Positions 55,317-63,471 of a stretch of DNA of 64,000 bases are shown in pieces (position 1 is the first letter of the stretch; each line of letters begins with the position of its first letter). The position numbers and the translations under genes were made by a program. Location: assembly GCA_017482565.1 (NCBI GenBank), contig JAFUMO010000062.1:1-64000 (forward strand), written 5' to 3'. This DNA is from Bacteroidales bacterium. GTDB lineage: Bacteria > Bacteroidota > Bacteroidia > Bacteroidales > UBA932. The notes beneath the pieces are model-generated. The model saw nothing but the letters and a program-made list of their open reading frames with translations, was not told where the DNA came from and ran no database searches.

Positions 55317-56507
55317 TTATTTGATTGTTGATCTTTTGATTCTCTTCTTTATGTTGCCCTCAACCACGTAGTAGTCAATAAGAGGTGCAAATGTGTTCAT
55401 CAGAAGGATTGCAAGCATCATTCCCTCAGGGTATCCAGGGTTGAACAGACGGATGATCACTGCAAGTGCTCCTGTAAGGAATCCGTAGATCCACTTGCCT
55501 GTCTCTGTCTGAGCAGAGGTTACAGGGTCTGTTGCCATGAATACCGCTCCGAATGCGAAACCGCCCAATACAAGGTGCCAGTATGCAGGAACTGCTGCGA
55601 ATGTGCCGGGCTCTGCAAAGCCGTTTACAAGGAATCCAACTGCAAGTGCGCCAGCAACACATGAAACCATGATCTTCCAGCTTGCCACGCCTGTCCAGAT
55701 AAGGATAACCGCACCAATGAGGATTGCAATTGTGGATGTCTCACCAATTGAACCGGGCATTGTACCTATGAAAGCCTGCATTAGTGAAAGCGGCTCACCT
55801 GTTGTGGTGGTGAAGTCAACTATACCGTTTGCAGCCTGTCCCAGAGGAGTTGCACCTGAGAAGCCGTCAACAACCTGCATTGCGTTTGCCTTTGCTGCAT
55901 TCAGGCCCTCTACCCAGATGGTGTCACCTGAAATCTGTGAAGGGTATGCGAAGAATACAAAAGCACGTGCAATGAGTGCAGGGTTCCAGATGTTCATGCC
56001 AGTACCGCCGAAGATCTCCTTGCCGATGATAACTGCAAATGCAACTGCAAGTGCAAGAATCCAGAGAGGAACATCAACCGGCATGATGAGCGGAATGAGC
56101 ATACCTGATACCAGGAAGCCCTCGTTCACCTCATGTCCGCGGAGCTGGGCTGAAATGAACTCAATGCCCAAACCTACAACATATGATACAATAATGAGAG
56201 GAAGTACCTTAAGGAAACCGAACCATACTTTCTCAATGAATGTCATGTCAAGACCAAAAGCAATTGAGTGCTGCTCACCCACATTCCACATGCCGAATGC
56301 AAGTGCAGGAAGCAGTGCAACAATCACTACGGTCATTACTCTTTTCAGGTCTACACAATCCCTGATGTGAGAACCGCTTTTTGTAACAGTGTTTGGAACA
56401 AAAAGGAAAGTCTCAAAGGCATCAAAAGTAGAGTGCAGAAAACCCAGTTTGCCACCTTTGCTGAAGGTAGGCTTGATTTTTTCAACTAAATTCAATAACG
56501 ATTTCAT
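55317..56507 (-). CDS. nqrB: Na+-NQR subunit B
   Basis: A 396-residue membrane subunit with about ten helices. It holds covalent FMN at Thr220 in GFSGATPLGQ and riboflavin, and is part of the sodium channel. FGGTGMNIWNPALIARAFVF is another signature. The two FMN threonines in NqrB and NqrC are both intact, so the pump should be functional. Confidence 0.96.
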   Translation of the reverse strand: MKSLLNLVEKIKPTFSKGGKLGFLHSTFDAFETFLFVPNTVTKSGSHIRDCVDLKRVMTVVIVALLPALAFGMWNVGEQHSIAFGLDMTFIEKVWFGFLKVLPLIIVSYVVGLGIEFISAQLRGHEVNEGFLVSGMLIPLIMPVDVPLWILALAVAFAVIIGKEIFGGTGMNIWNPALIARAFVFFAYPSQISGDTIWVEGLNAAKANAMQVVDGFSGATPLGQAANGIVDFTTTTGEPLSLMQAFIGTMPGSIGETSTIAILIGAVILIWTGVASWKIMVSCVAGALAVGFLVNGFAEPGTFAAVPAYWHLVLGGFAFGAVFMATDPVTSAQTETGKWIYGFLTGALAVIIRLFNPGYPEGMMLAILLMNTFAPLIDYYVVEGNIKKRIKRSTIK

Positions 56508-56519
56508 ACTGCCCTATTT

Positions 56520-57899
56520 TTATGCCATTTCTTTAATCATTGTAGCTATGCCCCTTGAAATGATGTCCTGGATGTCAATCTTTGAAGGACAAACATACTC
56601 GCAAAGCGCAAAGTCCTCTTCAATAACCTCGTAGATGCCAAGCTGCTCCATCTTGTCAATGTCCTCGGCAAGGATGGCTTTGAGCAGATATACAGGGTAG
56701 ATGTCCATAGGGAGCACCTTGCCATATACGTCTGAAACCACAAAGGCCCTCTGGCCTCCGTTGAGGTTTGAATCAACTTTATATTTCTTTTTAGGGGCAA
56801 GCCATGAGAAATAAGATTTTGAGAAGCTGAACTTGCCGCATCTGAACGGTTTCACCCAGCCGAACATCTCATAGTAGTTACCCTCTGAGATAACAGTAAC
56901 CATATTGCTCTGGAAATCAAGCGAGCCCTCAAGACCCACATTCTTTCCTGTGAGCACGTTACCGCTGATGTAGCGGCAGCCGGTCTCCTGGTCAAAGATC
57001 TCAACCTCTTTCTTGCTTACAAGGAAATCAATCTCCTTGATCTGTGTACCAGGCACGCAAGTTACATAGCAAGGCCTTTCAACCCTGTTTCCTGCAACAG
57101 CAATGGTTCTGGTAACATCATAAATCCCTTTTGTAAAGAGTTTCCCTACAGCAACAAGCAGCATAGGGTCAATTGTCCACACAACCTCACCCTTGTTGAT
57201 AGGGGCAATGTTGTTGATCTGTACACCCACATTGCCTGCAGGATGTGCTCCGCTGAAACCGTAAAGCTTCACATTCTTGAGGTGATTGAAAGGTGAACCT
57301 GCAGATGTCTTTGCATTAACACCCACATACACACCACCTTTGGTGAGTTTGCCCAGTACGTCAACGGCAACCTGGAGGTTTGCAGCCTCATCCTTGAGTG
57401 TGAAGTTGTAGTCAGGAGCAAGAGGCGCAGAGTCAAATGCAGATACAAAGATTGCACGTGGCTCGTCGGCAGGGTTTGCCACAATGCCGTATGGCCTCTG
57501 TGTGAGGGCAACCCACAATCCGCTTTCCAAAAGAACTTTCTTTATCTCCCCAGCCGTAGCCTTGCCAGGCTCTGGAGCATTGAATTTGATGTAATCTGTG
57601 GTATTATCAGCTTTTACGCGTATTTCAAGAAGCTTGCGTTTCTCGCCTCTTACCACTGCCTCGACAGTTCCGCTCACAGGGGATGCAAAGCCTACCTCAG
57701 GATGATACTTGTCTACAAATAAAATGCTGCCTGCCTTAACAGCATCACCCTCTCTCACAACGAGTTTAGGGGTGAGACTCCTAAAGTTGACAGGTTTTAC
57801 AGAAACAACATCCGGGATAATGGTCTTTTCAATTCTAAGCTCTGCCGCTCCCTGTACAGGAATGTCCAGCCCTTTGTTTAATTGAATATGTTTGATCAT
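56520..57899 (-). CDS. nqrA: Na+-NQR subunit A
   Basis: A 459-residue peripheral subunit that binds quinone near the cytosolic face. From ATG 57899 it begins MIKHIQLNKGLDIPVQG, the normal start; an upstream in-frame start at 57920 is rejected. The conserved TQRPYG and GAHPAGNVGVQINNIAPI are present. A TACATTTG box lies at 57925-57918 on the minus strand, 18 bases before the start, with no clear -33. It heads nqrABCDEF, with gaps of 11-21 bases. Confidence 0.96.
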   Translation of the reverse strand: MIKHIQLNKGLDIPVQGAAELRIEKTIIPDVVSVKPVNFRSLTPKLVVREGDAVKAGSILFVDKYHPEVGFASPVSGTVEAVVRGEKRKLLEIRVKADNTTDYIKFNAPEPGKATAGEIKKVLLESGLWVALTQRPYGIVANPADEPRAIFVSAFDSAPLAPDYNFTLKDEAANLQVAVDVLGKLTKGGVYVGVNAKTSAGSPFNHLKNVKLYGFSGAHPAGNVGVQINNIAPINKGEVVWTIDPMLLVAVGKLFTKGIYDVTRTIAVAGNRVERPCYVTCVPGTQIKEIDFLVSKKEVEIFDQETGCRYISGNVLTGKNVGLEGSLDFQSNMVTVISEGNYYEMFGWVKPFRCGKFSFSKSYFSWLAPKKKYKVDSNLNGGQRAFVVSDVYGKVLPMDIYPVYLLKAILAEDIDKMEQLGIYEVIEEDFALCEYVCPSKIDIQDIISRGIATMIKEMA

Positions 57900-57959
57900 T
57901 ATTTCAGAAATTTTGCGCAAATGTAAGTAATAAATTGCTAATAAATAAGTATTTTCAAC

Positions 57960-57991
57960 TTTGTTTTTTCTTTTTTTACCCAGTAGATTTG
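57960..57991 (+). promoter_or_regulatory. Promoter of uvrD/pcrA
   Basis: TTTG at 57960-57963, 20-base spacer, TAGATTTG at 57984-57991. The start codon follows only 7 bases after the -7 box, so the transcript has almost no leader. Confidence 0.78.
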
Positions 57992-57998
57992 CAGCATT

Positions 57999-60458
57999 AT
58001 GGAACAGGTGGAAAAGCAGATTTTTGAAGGATTGAACCCGGCACAGTATCAGGCGGTTAGTGATATTGAAGGGCCGCAGCTGATAATTGCGGGAGCGGGC
58101 AGCGGGAAAACAAAAGTGTTAACCTGCAGGATAGCGAACATCCTCAGCAAGGGGTATGCTCCGGGGAGTATACTGGCACTTACGTTTACCAACAAGGCGT
58201 CACGAGAGATGAAGGAGCGTATTGCCGGCCTGATAGGTGAATACAAGGCCCGCAGGCTTGTAATGGGTACATTTCACTCCATCTTCATAAGGTTTCTCAG
58301 GGATGAGGCGGAGCTGCTCGGGTTTCCCAAGACCTTCTCCATCTACGATACCACAGACAGCCGCAATGTGATAAAGGCCTGCATAAAGGAGCTACAGCTG
58401 GATGACAAGCAGTACAAGGCCAATGAGGTGCACAGCCGCATCTCCATGGCCAAGAACAATCTGGTTACGGCAGAGGCCTACAGCCGAAACAGTACTGCAA
58501 TACAGAATGATGCGGCGGCCAAGAAACCGAGGCTCTGGGAGATTTACAGGGAATATGCAAAGAAATGCAGGCAGGCCGGTGCAATGGATTTTGATGATAT
58601 ACTCCTCTATACAAATATATTGTTCAGGGATTTTCCCGATGCCTTGAAGCGCATCATGGAGAGGTTCCGGTTCATAATGGTGGATGAGTATCAGGATACC
58701 AACTATGCTCAGTACCTTATAATAAAGAAGCTGGCCAGCGAGCACCAGAACATATCTGTTGTGGGGGATGATGCACAGAGCATCTACAGCTTCCGCGGGG
58801 CAAGAATTGAGAATATCCTCAACTTCAGGAAGGATTATCCGCAGGCAAGGGAGTACAGGCTGGAGCAGAACTACCGTTCCACCCAAACCATTGTGAATGC
58901 CGCAAACTCACTTATAGAGAAGAACAGGATGCAGCTCAAGAAGAAGTGCTTCTCTGAGCATGAGAGGGGAGAGTTGATAGAGCTTATAAACGCATATACA
59001 GAGCAGGAAGAGGGTATTCTGGTAGCCTCTTCAATCATGGAGCAGGTACACCGCACCCATGAGCCGTACAGCAGTTTTGCCATACTTTACAGGACCAATG
59101 CCCAGAGCCGTGTGATAGAGGAGGCGCTCAGAAGGAAGAACATGCCGTACAAGATCTTTGCCGGGCACTCGTTCTATGAGCGGGCAGAGGTGAAGGACAT
59201 GCTGGCCTACCTCAGGCTGGTGGCCAACGGAAAGGATGATGAGGCTTTCCGCAGGGTGATAAACTTTCCTGCAAGGGGTATAGGTGACACTTCTCTGGGA
59301 AGGCTTATGGAGGCTGCTGCATCAAAGGAAATCTCCATGTTTGAGGCAGTGAAGGTATGTCCCCTTGAGGAGTTCAACATAAAGGCTGCAACTGCAACCA
59401 AGATGAAACATTTTGTTGAAGGGATAGAGCTGTTGAGGGAGAAGATGCCATATACCAACGCATACGAGCTGGCCCTTGAGGTGAATGCCCGTTTTGGCAT
59501 AATTGACTACATGAAGCAGGATACCACACTTGAGGGGCAGGGAAGGGTTGAGAATGTGGAAGAGCTGTTCAACTCAATAAAGGAGTTTGTGGATGAGGGG
59601 ATGGCTGAATATGAGCAGATGGCCCAGGAGGGGTATGACATGCCGGTTGTCACCCTCGACCTCTACCTGGAGAATGTCTCCCTGCTTAGCGATCTGGACA
59701 GCAAGGAGAACGAGGAGGACAAGAACAAGATAGCCCTCATGACCGTACACTCCTCAAAAGGTTTGGAATTCCCTTATGTATATATTGTTGGTGTGGAGGA
59801 GAACCTTTTCCCGTCTTCTGGGATGGGTGCCGCCAGCCAGCAGGACATTGAGGAGGAGAGGAGACTCTTCTATGTGGCCCTTACCCGTGCGGAGAAGGGG
59901 GTGAAGCTCTCCTTTGCAGGCTCAAGGATAAAATGGGGCAGCCATGTGAGTAACCCTCCGAGCAGGTTCATCAAGGAGATAGACAAGGAATATATATTGA
60001 ATCCCATCACAGACTGGGAAGAGGAGCTGCGGACAAAATTTGATGATGATTTTCCCGATAGGGATGGATTATATCTGTCGGGAAGAGGAACCGGTCCCGG
60101 CAGGGGAGGCTCTGCTATTGGGCGCGGGGCTGCTGGTGGCAGAGGCTTCCAGAGTGTGCAGGGAAGCAGGGGAGCATCACAGGGAAGGCCTGGTGGAATT
60201 CAGGCAGGTACAGGACAGAGTGTTGCCCCTCCGGCAGGGTTTGTTTCCCGCAAGCAGGCGGAGAGAAGGCAGTTCACTCCGGATTCCCCAAGCAAGGTGG
60301 AAGTTGGTCAGACAATAGAGCATGACCGTTTTGGGATAGGGGTTGTGGTGTCATTGGAGGGTGATATTGCCAGCCGCAAGGCCATTGTTGACTTTAAGGA
60401 AGGGGGGAGAAAAACACTGCTTTTAAAGTTCGCCAAAATAAGGGTTGTGGCACAATAA
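57999..60458 (+). CDS. UvrD/PcrA-type DNA helicase
   Basis: An 819-residue superfamily 1A 3'-5' helicase for repair and replication. Motif I is IAGAGSGKTKVL, motif II MVDEYQDTNY, motif III VVGDDAQSIYSFRGA, motif IV YRSTQTIV, motif V TVHSSKGLEF and motif VI VALTRAEKGVKLSFA. Residues about 690-760 form a Gly/Arg/Ser/Gln-rich linker before a C-terminal Tudor-like polymerase-binding domain (VGQTIEHDRFGIGVVVSLEG). PcrA and UvrD cannot be told apart here. Confidence 0.95.
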   Translation: MEQVEKQIFEGLNPAQYQAVSDIEGPQLIIAGAGSGKTKVLTCRIANILSKGYAPGSILALTFTNKASREMKERIAGLIGEYKARRLVMGTFHSIFIRFLRDEAELLGFPKTFSIYDTTDSRNVIKACIKELQLDDKQYKANEVHSRISMAKNNLVTAEAYSRNSTAIQNDAAAKKPRLWEIYREYAKKCRQAGAMDFDDILLYTNILFRDFPDALKRIMERFRFIMVDEYQDTNYAQYLIIKKLASEHQNISVVGDDAQSIYSFRGARIENILNFRKDYPQAREYRLEQNYRSTQTIVNAANSLIEKNRMQLKKKCFSEHERGELIELINAYTEQEEGILVASSIMEQVHRTHEPYSSFAILYRTNAQSRVIEEALRRKNMPYKIFAGHSFYERAEVKDMLAYLRLVANGKDDEAFRRVINFPARGIGDTSLGRLMEAAASKEISMFEAVKVCPLEEFNIKAATATKMKHFVEGIELLREKMPYTNAYELALEVNARFGIIDYMKQDTTLEGQGRVENVEELFNSIKEFVDEGMAEYEQMAQEGYDMPVVTLDLYLENVSLLSDLDSKENEEDKNKIALMTVHSSKGLEFPYVYIVGVEENLFPSSGMGAASQQDIEEERRLFYVALTRAEKGVKLSFAGSRIKWGSHVSNPPSRFIKEIDKEYILNPITDWEEELRTKFDDDFPDRDGLYLSGRGTGPGRGGSAIGRGAAGGRGFQSVQGSRGASQGRPGGIQAGTGQSVAPPAGFVSRKQAERRQFTPDSPSKVEVGQTIEHDRFGIGVVVSLEGDIASRKAIVDFKEGGRKTLLLKFAKIRVVAQ

Positions 60459-60509
60459 TTGCAAATTTCCGCTATGAAGTTTTTCATAGTTTAAGTTTAG
60501 GTTAAGTAG

Positions 60510-60550
60510 CGGGGCTGCTCCTCAAAAGGGGACGGCCCCGTGAATTTTTT
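60510..60550 (+). terminator. Terminator of the helicase gene
   Basis: CGGGGC / GCCCCG with an inner CC / GG pair and a TCAAAA loop, then TGAATTTTTT. A small perfect hairpin CTATGAA-GTTT-TTCATAG lies just before it at 60472-60489. Confidence 0.8.
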
Positions 60551-60569
60551 AGGGTAAACCGCGTAAATT

Positions 60570-60625
60570 TTTGCTGAAAAAGATATTTTTTTTCATACAC
60601 CCGCAGGTTTTTCTTTTTCAGCAAA
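60570..60625. promoter_or_regulatory. 14-bp inverted repeat over the promoter of the DUF4493 gene
   Basis: TTTGCTGAAAAAGA at 60570-60583 is perfectly repeated in inverse at 60612-60625. A -7-like TACTTTTG lies at 60646-60653, so the right arm falls where the -33 contact would be; no normal -33 is visible. A looped repressor or an activator site is plausible. The intervening sequence is T-rich and non-coding. Confidence 0.55.
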
Positions 60626-60684
60626 GCTTTCTCAAACCTCCCGGGTACTTTTGTGGCATAACACAAATTAAAAAGGAGGATACC

Positions 60685-61770
60685 ATGAGAAAAGGGATTT
60701 TCATTTGTTTGGCCGCATTCGTGTCATTTGCGGCAATGGCGCTGCAGGGGTGCAGCTCTTTCAGATTGGGTGACGAACCCCGGCCGGGGGCAATTTCATT
60801 GGCAATAGGGGAGGTGCCGGAGCCCTTTTATTCAGACGGCACCTTTCTCAAGGGCAATTCCGTCATTGCTGATACCAACAGCTTTATCCTTACCATATAT
60901 TCTACTGAGGGGGAAAAGATCTATGACGGGAAGTACGGGGAGAGGCCGGAAGAGATTGTTGTCACTCCGGGTGGCTATGAGATTGGGCTTTATTCCAAAA
61001 GGTTCAATCCGCCGGCTTTTGATACCCCCGTATTCGGGGAGGAGCATACGATTGTAGTCTCGGAAAATGAGCAGGCCAGGGTATCATTCCTGTGCAGGCA
61101 GATAAATGCAGGTGTGAAGCTCACCTTTGCTAATGATTTCATTGCAAGGTTTCCTGGCCGTGGCGTACATATACTGCAGGGAAATGAGAGGCTGGCATAT
61201 GACTACGGCAAAGGGAAATACGCGTATGTTTCAACGGATAATTTCTACATAGCCTATAATGACGGCACAGCTGATACGGTATTGCTTGAAAAGTCACTGT
61301 CAGCAGGGCAGATGATAACCATGAAACTCTCATACAGTGCGAGCAAGACCTCTGCCTCCGCGTTCAGGATAGAGGTTGATACCACCAGGGAATGGGTGAG
61401 CTACAATTATAACGTGGGGCTCAAGATCCCTACTGGAGCCATCTCAATTGCAGAGGCAAAGGAGAGGATAGGGGAGAAGAACATGAAGGTTTTCGGATAT
61501 ATAATAGGTGGAGACCCAACTACCAACTCGCTGAGGGTGGGGCCGCCATTCCAGTCGCGTACCTCCATAGTGATAGCTCCAAGCATGTCTGAGAGGAACC
61601 GCAACAACATGATGGTAGTGGAGCTACCTAGCGGTGCTGTGAGGGAGGCTCTGAACTTGGTGGTATATCCGGATAATGTGGGGCGTCCGGTAGTTGTCAC
61701 CGGCACCATTGTGGAATCGTACTATGGATATCCGGGAATAAAGAATACCAAGGCGTATACATTGCTGTAA
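60685..61770 (+). CDS. DUF4493/DUF6359 lipoprotein
   Basis: A 361-residue protein from ATG 60685, which follows a strong AAAGGAGGA Shine-Dalgarno by 5 bases, so longer in-frame starts are rejected. The lipobox is ALQGC. Residues ~25-265 match DUF4493 (SFILTIYSTEGEKIYDGKYG, then a strand-rich region). Residues ~270-361 match the OB-like DUF6359 domain (MKVFGYIIGGDPTTNSLRVG and REALNLVVYPDNVGRPVVVT). Such proteins are surface lipoproteins of Bacteroidales, possibly adhesive or fimbria-related; function is unknown. Confidence 0.82.
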   Translation: MRKGIFICLAAFVSFAAMALQGCSSFRLGDEPRPGAISLAIGEVPEPFYSDGTFLKGNSVIADTNSFILTIYSTEGEKIYDGKYGERPEEIVVTPGGYEIGLYSKRFNPPAFDTPVFGEEHTIVVSENEQARVSFLCRQINAGVKLTFANDFIARFPGRGVHILQGNERLAYDYGKGKYAYVSTDNFYIAYNDGTADTVLLEKSLSAGQMITMKLSYSASKTSASAFRIEVDTTREWVSYNYNVGLKIPTGAISIAEAKERIGEKNMKVFGYIIGGDPTTNSLRVGPPFQSRTSIVIAPSMSERNRNNMMVVELPSGAVREALNLVVYPDNVGRPVVVTGTIVESYYGYPGIKNTKAYTLL

Positions 61771-61772
61771 GT

Positions 61773-61887
61773 ATGGAGATGCAGGTTATTGAAAATATAA
61801 TCTATGAGATCAGGGGGATATAAGGTAATGATGGATTCTGATTTGGCAAAACTGTATAATGTAGAAACCAAGCAACGCCTTAAATAG
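61773..61887 (+). pseudogene. ORF6N-domain fragment with a frameshift
   Basis: ATG 61773 encodes VIENIIYEIRG and then stops at TAA 61821. In the next frame YKVMMDSDLAKLYNVETKQ continues the ORF6N domain, up to TAG 61885. Removing one G from the GGGGG run at 61813-61817 would restore a single frame. ORF6N proteins are phage or plasmid DNA-binding proteins of ~150-300 residues; only the first ~37 remain. The end runs into the terminator hairpin. Confidence 0.8.
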
Positions 61888-61935
61888 AATTCCCGCCCGG
61901 CAGATACTGTAAACAGCCGGGCGGGAATTCTATTT
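61882..61935. terminator. Very strong bidirectional terminator
   Basis: A perfect 20-base stem, AAATAGAATTCCCGCCCGGC against its reverse complement, with a 14-base loop, lies between the convergent DUF4493/ORF6N side and cstA. T-rich sequence follows in both directions only briefly. Confidence 0.85.
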
Positions 61936-61945
61936 GTCGGGAAGA

Positions 61946-63376
61946 TTATTTCCTTACTTTTTTTGCGTAGAATATTCCTGCGCAGGCAAGTGCTGCAACA
62001 CCTCCGCCTATGTAGCCTATGATTGGCTCAAGGTTGAGGCCTCCCTGCACGTTAGGGGCCACAAGGAGGAAGCATACACTCACATATGTGATGAATGTTG
62101 CGGGGATTGACATCACCAGATGGTTCTTGCCGGCTGTTGCAAAGTATGCCGCACAGGCCCAAAGGGTTGTGGCTGCAAGCAGCTGGTTGGTTATTCCTAC
62201 ATATGTCCAGATTATTGAAAAGTCAATTGTACAGCTCAGGAAAGCTATGATGAAGATAGGGATGCAGATGAGGATCCTGTTCTTTATTGGTTTTTGTGAG
62301 AAGTTGAATGCATCTGCAAGGATAAGCCTAAGGCTGCGGAAAGCGGTGTCTCCGGAAGTGATGGGGCAAACTACAATACCCAGGATTGCAATTACCGCCC
62401 CGGCCTTGCCCAGCCAGCTTTCACATATTGTGTTTACAATTATTGCAGGTGTATTTCCCTGGTCTGCCATAATGTTGAGCTGCTCAGGGCCGCCAAAATA
62501 TGCCATTGCGGCAGTGGCCCAGATACAGGTTACAATACCCTCTGCTATCATTGCCCCGTAAAAGATAGGGCGTCCGTATTTCTCATTGCTCATGCAGCGG
62601 GCCATAAGCGGGCTTTGTGTTGCGTGGAATCCGCTGATTGCCCCGCAGGAGATTACAATGAACAGCATAGGGATGAGCATATATTCGCTGGCATTGGACT
62701 TGTAGTTGCGGAAAGTCTCCGGTGTAAGCTCTGTCAGGGTGAGCTCTCCGCTGAATCCCTTTATAAGGAGGCTTCCCCCAATTGCAACGGCCATAAAGAG
62801 CAGGATGGCTCCCATATATGGATAAATTGCACCAATAATCTTGTCTATAGGGAGCAGGGTTGCAATTACATAATAGATGAATATTACGGTGAGCCATATC
62901 TTTATGTTCCATCCCGACATCTGCTGCAACAGGCCTGCAGGGCCGCTGATGAATGATGTTCCAACTGCAAACAGCAGCACTATTATCACAAAAGTGAGGA
63001 ATTTTGAGAACCCTGCACCAAGGTAGCGGCTGATTACCTCATTGAGGCTTGCCCCCCTGTGCCTCAGGGAGAGCATACCGGCAGTATAATCGTGGGCAGC
63101 ACCCATGAAAATACATCCCAGTACAATCCACAGATACGCAATGGGACCGTATGCCGCACCCATTATTGCTCCGAAAATCGGCCCCAGACCCGCAATGTTC
63201 AGGAACTGTATGATAAAGATTTTCCATGGCTTGATAACCTGATAATCCACGCCGTCCGCCAATTCTATGGCAGGTGTCTTCCTCCGGGGGTCAGCTCCAA
63301 AAAATTTGTCCAGAAACTTGCCGTAAGTGAAGTATCCGGCAATCAGGACCGTGATTGAAATAAGAAAGGTGATCAT
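61946..63376 (-). CDS. CstA-family transporter
   Basis: A 476-residue inner-membrane protein with about 13-14 helices, of the carbon starvation protein A family (peptide or pyruvate uptake). Motifs are FLNIAGLGPIFGAIMGAAYG, CIFMGAAHDYTAGMLSLRHRG and GFHATQSPLMARCMSNEKYG, all core CstA signatures. It is shorter than E. coli CstA (701 residues), as is usual for the Bacteroidetes form. The start at 63376 (MITFLISITVLIAGYFTYGK) places a 17-bp palindrome 38 bases upstream. The substrate is not certain. Confidence 0.92.
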   Translation of the reverse strand: MITFLISITVLIAGYFTYGKFLDKFFGADPRRKTPAIELADGVDYQVIKPWKIFIIQFLNIAGLGPIFGAIMGAAYGPIAYLWIVLGCIFMGAAHDYTAGMLSLRHRGASLNEVISRYLGAGFSKFLTFVIIVLLFAVGTSFISGPAGLLQQMSGWNIKIWLTVIFIYYVIATLLPIDKIIGAIYPYMGAILLFMAVAIGGSLLIKGFSGELTLTELTPETFRNYKSNASEYMLIPMLFIVISCGAISGFHATQSPLMARCMSNEKYGRPIFYGAMIAEGIVTCIWATAAMAYFGGPEQLNIMADQGNTPAIIVNTICESWLGKAGAVIAILGIVVCPITSGDTAFRSLRLILADAFNFSQKPIKNRILICIPIFIIAFLSCTIDFSIIWTYVGITNQLLAATTLWACAAYFATAGKNHLVMSIPATFITYVSVCFLLVAPNVQGGLNLEPIIGYIGGGVAALACAGIFYAKKVRK

Positions 63377-63413
63377 TTTGAAAAGAATTTGTGCAAATTT
63401 ATAATTATTTTTG

Positions 63414-63430
63414 AAGTCGTGTCACGACTT
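63414..63430. promoter_or_regulatory. 17-bp palindrome between cstA and the SDR gene
   Basis: AAGTCGTG-T-CACGACTT is a perfect palindrome around one central base. A further AGTCGTG lies at 63438-63444 in direct orientation with the left half. It is placed between divergent start codons and could serve as an operator for either gene. No regulator gene is visible next to it. Confidence 0.6.
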
Positions 63431-63471
63431 ACATCGTAGTCGTGTTGCGATTGCGTTTTAAAATGCTAATT

